In this document: piece by piece, positions 59,587-64,000 of the stretch
Numbering within the stretch: the first letter of the stretch is position 1
How the letters are laid out: each line of letters opens with the position of its first letter
Source: Parabacteroides sp. PF5-6
GTDB lineage: Bacteria > Bacteroidota > Bacteroidia > Bacteroidales > Tannerellaceae
Reading direction: 5' to 3'
NCBI RefSeq assembly: GCF_029504695.1
Contig: NZ_JAQFIN010000001.1
Coordinates: 248,001 to 312,000, forward strand
DNA length: 64,000 nucleotides
Notes under the pieces: generated by a model
What the model saw: the letters and a program-made list of their open reading frames with translations, nothing else
The model's database searches: none
Told to the model about the DNA's origin: nothing
Translations under genes and position numbers: made by a program

Positions 59587-62301
59587 TTATTCAATCCGGA
59601 TACTCTCTACCTTCCGGACCGGAAGTCCGTCGTTTGTTAGCCCTTCGAACACGATATCGTAGACCGTAGGGGTATCGGCGGAATAGAATTCAAAGCGCGC
59701 TTTGCCGTCTTCATTCGTGAACAGATCCGGTTTCCAGTAGATGGTTGTGCGCAAATCCGGCAGGAAACTGCTTCTCTGCTCCGGCGTTTCGTATTTAGGC
59801 GCGTAAAACTCAACCGCTCTTTGGTAGCCCGGAAGCGCTGTGGTCAGTTTGTTGAAGGTGGGTCGTTCGGCGACTTTCGTCTCTTTCTTATAAATGATAT
59901 TCACTACGCCTGTTCCTCCCAACATGCCGAATACGGCGGCTTCGGTTCCTTTATACACTTCGACCGAAGCGACTTCATAGATATTGATTCGATCCAGTAT
60001 GCCCGCATCCTCCGTAGGCATTCCTTCGATAAATACCCTGGCAAATGAATAGCCGCCCTGACTTTCAATGTCAAGGCTAACCGATTCCCTTATAAGTATT
60101 CTTTTGTTTCCGTCAGCATCCAGCGCAATACGCACACCGGGTACTTCATAGAAAAGCTCTGTGAGCGAGGAATAGTATTTTGTTTCCAACTCCTTGGCGA
60201 AATCGATTACCGTCGTATTCTCCGAAGCATAATGCGAACGTTCCGCTCCGGATGTTCTCTCTATTCTTCCCGCGGTCACTACGACTTCTTTCAGGTTGAT
60301 GATCTGCATATTCTCATCATACTTCGCTCTTTCTTCCGCTTTCTTGAGTATAAGATTCAGATCCTCTTCGGCTGGAAGGGATTCTTCTTCTTTCTCTGCA
60401 GTCAACATATAAGGCCGGTCGGATTTCTCAACGGGCGGATAGGTTATTTTATCCAGATTGACCTGTACCTGTTCTTTCCCTTTTTCGTTCAATGCCTGAA
60501 TAAACAACTTGGTGCTGTCCGAATACTCGATATGGGCAAAGGCAAACTCTCCTTTCTCATTCGTGGTGGCCTGATCGAAAAACTCTTCGCGGTCTTTGTA
60601 TTTCAGCATCAGCGCGACTTCTCCATTGGCAATGGGTTTAGTCGATTGTATGCGGGTGATGGTGCCCGTCAATTCCTGCGTGCTTTCCGGCACGACTTCG
60701 GGATAAATGAAATGCCCTTGTATCGCCTGCGGTATATCATAGCGTCGCCAGCCCTGGGTCATCAACAACAGATCCAACGCATACGCCGCTTTCGGATCAT
60801 CCTGCCGAAGGTAGTACGCCGGATTCTCAATATGCCCTTTCAGTTCCGAAGTCAACAACAGGGTAGAGGCGATCGTCAGCTGATGATCGACGTCCACATC
60901 CTTGCGGTCCGTAATGGCAACGGATAAGTTTCCGTACAACGGCATCTCGTTTTCATTCTCCAGATCCAGATCGATCGATATCTTTTCGCGCGTATGGTAA
61001 ATGGCTTTATCCGGAGTTATCCGAACGATGGTTTTCTCCTTTAACGGAGAAAAGACCAGGCGTTCGCTCAGCGGGTTCAGGTCTTTATTTAACAACATGA
61101 CCTGCAATACGCCGTGCGACAACATATCCCAGGGTAAGACCATTTCTTTTTGCGCCGAAGGGAAGCGATCGAAGAAGTAAACTTCCCCGTTTTTGTGGAT
61201 AAGGATCGTCAGATCATCCGGCACCGGCGTATCGCTGGCATGGGTCAGGCCTACGATCAGATGATTCTTATTCGTATTCGTGCGTATGCCAAAGGTTCCG
61301 GAAACGCCTTTGGGCAGATCGAACCGTTTCTTTACATTATTCTTGTTCGTACATTCCACGTAATACGATTCATCCGCTTTGGCTACGATTGCCAGAAGCC
61401 CCATACCGGCATGGGTGGTCTTTATTTCGGCAGTTCGTTCTCCTTTCTGGTTGTACACTGTGCCGGTTATTTCTTCCGCCAAACCCGCGGAGTTCATGGC
61501 TTTGAACGTCATCCGCGTCAGGGCGCCGTTAATCATATAGCCACCTTCCGGATAAAAAATCACTTCATAATCTTCCTGTGTGGTGGTCAGCGGAATATAA
61601 TGCCGGAAATTATCGGCTTCCAGATGAATGACGGCGGGTGCGTCTTCGTCGGGCGACAAGTCGTAAGTGAACCGGGCAATGGTGTCTTTATCCATACGTA
61701 TGGATTGCAACTGTTCTTTCCAGGTCAGGAACTGTAAACGGTCCGGTTTGATCTTCTCTGCCGAATGCCCGACCGTATAATACAGTTCAACCTCCGCCTT
61801 TCTCCTCTCCGGTTTATAGTCCAAGACATAATGCGGGCGTATCTGTGCCCCCATGACACTGTTTACCTGTATCGTTTTCCGGAAATAATGGTCCTCACCC
61901 ATATTTTTCATGTAGCGGGTATAGGCGCGCAAGGTGTAATTGCCTTCGATTAAATCTTCCGGCAGGGGAAGATTCCCTTGAAACAGTTCGTTTTCCGAAC
62001 GTACCATAACCCGCTCGGCGACCAAACCTGCCGGATTGATCAATTCGACATACACATAACGACTTCCTGACTGGGAAGGCAGAAGAAAAGCATCTGTCAG
62101 ATAGGCCTTGAACCAGATCTTTTCTCCCTGAAAGAAAGAAGTGCGGTCCAGATGCAGATGAAGCTTTTCCAATGGATAGACCGATAATTGCGTTTCCATC
62201 TGCTCCATCACCCGCTCGTGTGTCAGCGTGTGTTGTGCCTCGCTCAGTTGGGCACAAACGCAACTGAGGATAATCATGGCTCTTACTAAATACTTTCTCA
62301 T
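59587..62301 (-). CDS. Macroglobulin-like (MG2) protein with TonB-receptor plug domain
   Basis: 904 residues. A signal (MRKYLVRAMIILSCVCAQLS) is followed by MG2-like beta domains starting EKLHLHLDRTSFFQGEKIWF and MINPAGLVAERV-type segments. A plug domain lies at ~690-830 (INLKEVVVTAGRIERT, FYEVPGVRIALDADGNKRIL, YEVASVEVYKGTEAAVFGML, then GGTGVVNIIYKKE). The final ~70 residues include LRTTIYWKPDLFTNEDGKAR and FEFYSADTPTVYDIVFEG. There is no beta-barrel, so it cannot be a transporter. It is likely an envelope scaffold or inhibitor-like protein. It converges with the previous gene. Confidence 0.85.
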   Translation of the reverse strand: MRKYLVRAMIILSCVCAQLSEAQHTLTHERVMEQMETQLSVYPLEKLHLHLDRTSFFQGEKIWFKAYLTDAFLLPSQSGSRYVYVELINPAGLVAERVMVRSENELFQGNLPLPEDLIEGNYTLRAYTRYMKNMGEDHYFRKTIQVNSVMGAQIRPHYVLDYKPERRKAEVELYYTVGHSAEKIKPDRLQFLTWKEQLQSIRMDKDTIARFTYDLSPDEDAPAVIHLEADNFRHYIPLTTTQEDYEVIFYPEGGYMINGALTRMTFKAMNSAGLAEEITGTVYNQKGERTAEIKTTHAGMGLLAIVAKADESYYVECTNKNNVKKRFDLPKGVSGTFGIRTNTNKNHLIVGLTHASDTPVPDDLTILIHKNGEVYFFDRFPSAQKEMVLPWDMLSHGVLQVMLLNKDLNPLSERLVFSPLKEKTIVRITPDKAIYHTREKISIDLDLENENEMPLYGNLSVAITDRKDVDVDHQLTIASTLLLTSELKGHIENPAYYLRQDDPKAAYALDLLLMTQGWRRYDIPQAIQGHFIYPEVVPESTQELTGTITRIQSTKPIANGEVALMLKYKDREEFFDQATTNEKGEFAFAHIEYSDSTKLFIQALNEKGKEQVQVNLDKITYPPVEKSDRPYMLTAEKEEESLPAEEDLNLILKKAEERAKYDENMQIINLKEVVVTAGRIERTSGAERSHYASENTTVIDFAKELETKYYSSLTELFYEVPGVRIALDADGNKRILIRESVSLDIESQGGYSFARVFIEGMPTEDAGILDRINIYEVASVEVYKGTEAAVFGMLGGTGVVNIIYKKETKVAERPTFNKLTTALPGYQRAVEFYAPKYETPEQRSSFLPDLRTTIYWKPDLFTNEDGKARFEFYSADTPTVYDIVFEGLTNDGLPVRKVESIRIE

Positions 62302-62359
62302 GTGCAGCGAATTGACAGGGGTTGAATGAAGATGTCAGCGCGAACCTTCGGTAGCTATC

Positions 62360-63148
62360 TTATTTGTATTGCCCACTCAAATCTAAGATCTCCACTTTGC
62401 GGAAATCGACGGGGTGGCTTTCGGATTGCAAGGAGATATAACCTTCTTTCAGGGGGCCGTCGGGGATGTTGGGTTTGGGGCTGACGTTGCCGCCGCCCAC
62501 GCTGATGTTCGTGTAGGTCATGATCGTATCGCCGGCAATGACATGGTGGGCGATGCTGTCGCCCAGGACGATCAGTTCGATCGTTACCCACTGGTCGCCA
62601 TGGTAGGTCTCAGACGTGGAAGAGGCGCAATGGCCGCTATAGGGCACACCTTCGAGATAGACTTCGGTGCCGGGGGTACAGACACTGCCGGTGGGGCGGT
62701 CGCCTGTGCCGTCGCCACCCAGGAATTGGGCTTCGATGGATACGGGGAAGTCCTGATCGATATGCATGCTCTCGGGCGACTGGCAATGCAGCATCGCGCC
62801 GCTGTTGCGGTAGGCCCAACCCGGACCTTCATTGGCCTGTTCGCCTACGAAGCGGTATTCGACCCGCAGTTTGTAGTGCGAGAATTTCTTTTTGTTGTAG
62901 AAGATATGACCGAAGCGCTGGTTGAAGCTGTCGTAGGCATCGTAGCGCACTTTCATCAGGCCGTCTTCTACGCGGAAGGTATTGCCGAAGTTCTCGCCAG
63001 CTGGATAGCCGGTGATCTTCATGGTCCAGTCGTCGAGGTCTTCACCGTTGAAGAGGGATACCCATTCTTCTTTTTCGGTTGTTTGTTGTTTGGTGTTGCA
63101 GGCTGTCAGGCAGAAACACAGAGAGAGTAGGATGAAAGCTGTTCTCAT
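62360..63148 (-). CDS. DUF1080 (3-keto-disaccharide hydrolase family) lipoprotein
   Basis: 262 residues from ATG 63148 (MRTAFILLSLCFCLTACNTK); the lipobox LTAC fixes the start rather than the in-frame ATG at 63175. DUF1080 motifs: VSLFNGEDLDDWTMKITGYP, KFSHYKLRVEYRFVGEQANE, RNSGAMLHCQSPESM, VSIEAQFLGGDGTGDRPTGS and EGYISLQSESHPVDFRKVEI. It is the second such protein here, about 30% similar by eye to the one at 51642. It shares the keto-glycoside role by inference. The next gene upstream on the strand begins past the window. Confidence 0.9.
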   Translation of the reverse strand: MRTAFILLSLCFCLTACNTKQQTTEKEEWVSLFNGEDLDDWTMKITGYPAGENFGNTFRVEDGLMKVRYDAYDSFNQRFGHIFYNKKKFSHYKLRVEYRFVGEQANEGPGWAYRNSGAMLHCQSPESMHIDQDFPVSIEAQFLGGDGTGDRPTGSVCTPGTEVYLEGVPYSGHCASSTSETYHGDQWVTIELIVLGDSIAHHVIAGDTIMTYTNISVGGGNVSPKPNIPDGPLKEGYISLQSESHPVDFRKVEILDLSGQYK

Positions 63149-63207
63149 GATTTTGAAGTATTTAAAGATTAACAATCAATTTGATACAAAGAAAAGGATT
63201 TATTCGT

Positions 63208-64000
63208 TTAAAAGCAACGGATATAACCCAAAGACAAGGTGTCGTACAGATTATCTTTTATCCCGTGATTGTAGCGGAAGGAGAGGATGTTCTTCTTCAG
63301 TTCGTATCGCAGGTTGTTGCGCCAGACCATGGAGTTGTCGCCGTTTGCTTTGTATCCGCTGATTCCGGAGAAGTCGGTCGTCAGGGTGAAGCTACGGTAG
63401 TGGGCAGTCAGGCCGGCGCCGAACAGGATCGCATCGTTCTGGCGGTGGATGATCTCATTGGTCATCCAGCAGTAGAAGCCGACCATCGCCTGCAGGCGCA
63501 ACGACAGGTTGTCGCTACCCCGGGCTTTGATCAGGTCTTTCCCGGCGGTGACATCAAACCAGTAGCTGGCTGCATCCGTATATCGGGCATCGCATACCCG
63601 GCCTCCGCTGGCTGTCTTCAGGGTCATATTCACCATCGCGTCCAGCCACTTCTCACTTTTCAAGACCTGAAAGAAAGCCGTCACGATAACGTCTCCATGG
63701 AAGGTGATCGGGCTTTCCCGTCCGACGGCGTATCGTTCGTCCACAATCTCCTGCGTCATTTCGTACTCTTCGAAGAGATTCATGCTGACTTCAATCCCGG
63801 CTTTCCCGCGGAAGAAAGGAAGAAGCGCCCGGGTGTATAGGTTCGTCGTTTTGTCGCCGCTAAAGTAATGATATTCCCCTCTGACCTCTGCCTCGTAGCG
63901 TTCGCTCACCTTGCCCGAGCGAAGGATCGGTATCGGAAAAGCATTCGGCCCGAAGTAACGGGGCGAATAGATCAGCAGTTTCATCTGCTCGTGGTAATCG
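63208..64000 (-). CDS. Outer-membrane beta-barrel protein (5' part missing)
   Basis: At least 263 residues; the frame stays open to the right edge (codons DYHEQ precede the internal MKLLIYSPRYFG), so the true start lies outside. Alternating hydrophobic strands with aromatic ends (AEVRGEYHYFSG, LTAHYRSFTLTTDFSGISGY, VWRNNLRYELKKNILSFRYN) and a final Phe (LGYIRCF) indicate an outer-membrane barrel. It lies 59 nt upstream of the DUF1080 gene and may be in the same operon. No family is recognised. Confidence 0.65.
   Translation of the reverse strand, partial: DYHEQMKLLIYSPRYFGPNAFPIPILRSGKVSERYEAEVRGEYHYFSGDKTTNLYTRALLPFFRGKAGIEVSMNLFEEYEMTQEIVDERYAVGRESPITFHGDVIVTAFFQVLKSEKWLDAMVNMTLKTASGGRVCDARYTDAASYWFDVTAGKDLIKARGSDNLSLRLQAMVGFYCWMTNEIIHRQNDAILFGAGLTAHYRSFTLTTDFSGISGYKANGDNSMVWRNNLRYELKKNILSFRYNHGIKDNLYDTLSLGYIRCF

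Overview
The window is chromosomal DNA of a Bacteroidales bacterium, most likely a gut Parabacteroides or close Tannerellaceae relative. The signs are: promoters of the Bacteroidetes type (-7 TAnnTTTG, often with -33 TTTG about 19 nt upstream) before most operons; few Shine-Dalgarno sites; a SusC/SusD pair; LruC, DUF3472, DUF4494 and DUF1080 proteins; Tat-exported Gfo/Idh/MocA enzymes; and surface proteins with a Parabacteroides-like C-terminal tail. No phage, IS transposase, CRISPR array or rRNA operon is visible. Three tRNA genes (Ser-GCU, His-GUG, Gly-CCC) are present.

Layout. 1-3.9 kb: a sugar-1-phosphate nucleotidyltransferase (cut by the left edge) coupled to an AmgK-like kinase fused to a RapZ C-terminal domain; then NADP-glutamate dehydrogenase and two small membrane proteins. 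4.0-12.0 kb: a minus-strand block with a LuxR-type regulator, a RIC-like protein lacking most metal ligands, two Tat-exported sugar enzymes (TIM-barrel isomerase-like and Gfo/Idh/MocA), a tetraheme NapC-type cytochrome fused to a SUMF1 domain, and a GH3 glycosidase with PA14 insert. 12.2-15.5 kb: indolepyruvate:ferredoxin oxidoreductase (iorAB) and mltG. 15.6-20.8 kb: tRNA-Ser, an SGNH lipoprotein, queE-queD, and a thiol/persulfide operon (CoA-disulfide reductase-rhodanese, thioredoxin, DUF6132). 21.1-24.5 kb: DUF362 and DUF6599 proteins, rplU-rpmA, an NlpC/P60 lipoprotein. 24.6-30.8 kb: two large surface proteins sharing C-terminal modules. 31.4-41.7 kb: an AraC-TPR regulator, serS, a DUF3472 lipoprotein, a DHOD-like enzyme, yggS, DUF4494, an HTH protein, tRNA-His, folD and ffh. 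42.2-46.8 kb: a three-gene glycogen/alpha-glucan operon (debranching enzyme, GT4, GH57). 46.9-50.3 kb: an ExoX-C-like protein, an HU-family protein and a LruC lipoprotein. 50.7-64 kb: tRNA-Gly, argB, two DUF1080 proteins flanking a SusC/SusD locus with envelope accessory proteins, and a truncated outer-membrane barrel.

The most unusual signal is between the genes. At least eight intergenic tracts hold tandem palindromic units with a strict 22-bp period (21 bp in one family). Unit sequence differs between loci but is homogeneous within each; two families occur twice with matching flanks or variants. Two of the tracts belong to a larger element with a ~30-bp inverted repeat that sits the same distance downstream of two unrelated minus-strand genes. 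A second class, heptanucleotide arrays, lies at gene 3' ends, supplies stop codons, and in one case forms a 26-bp inverted repeat around the start region of a lipoprotein gene.

All functional calls come from reading the sequence and from family knowledge; no searches were run.
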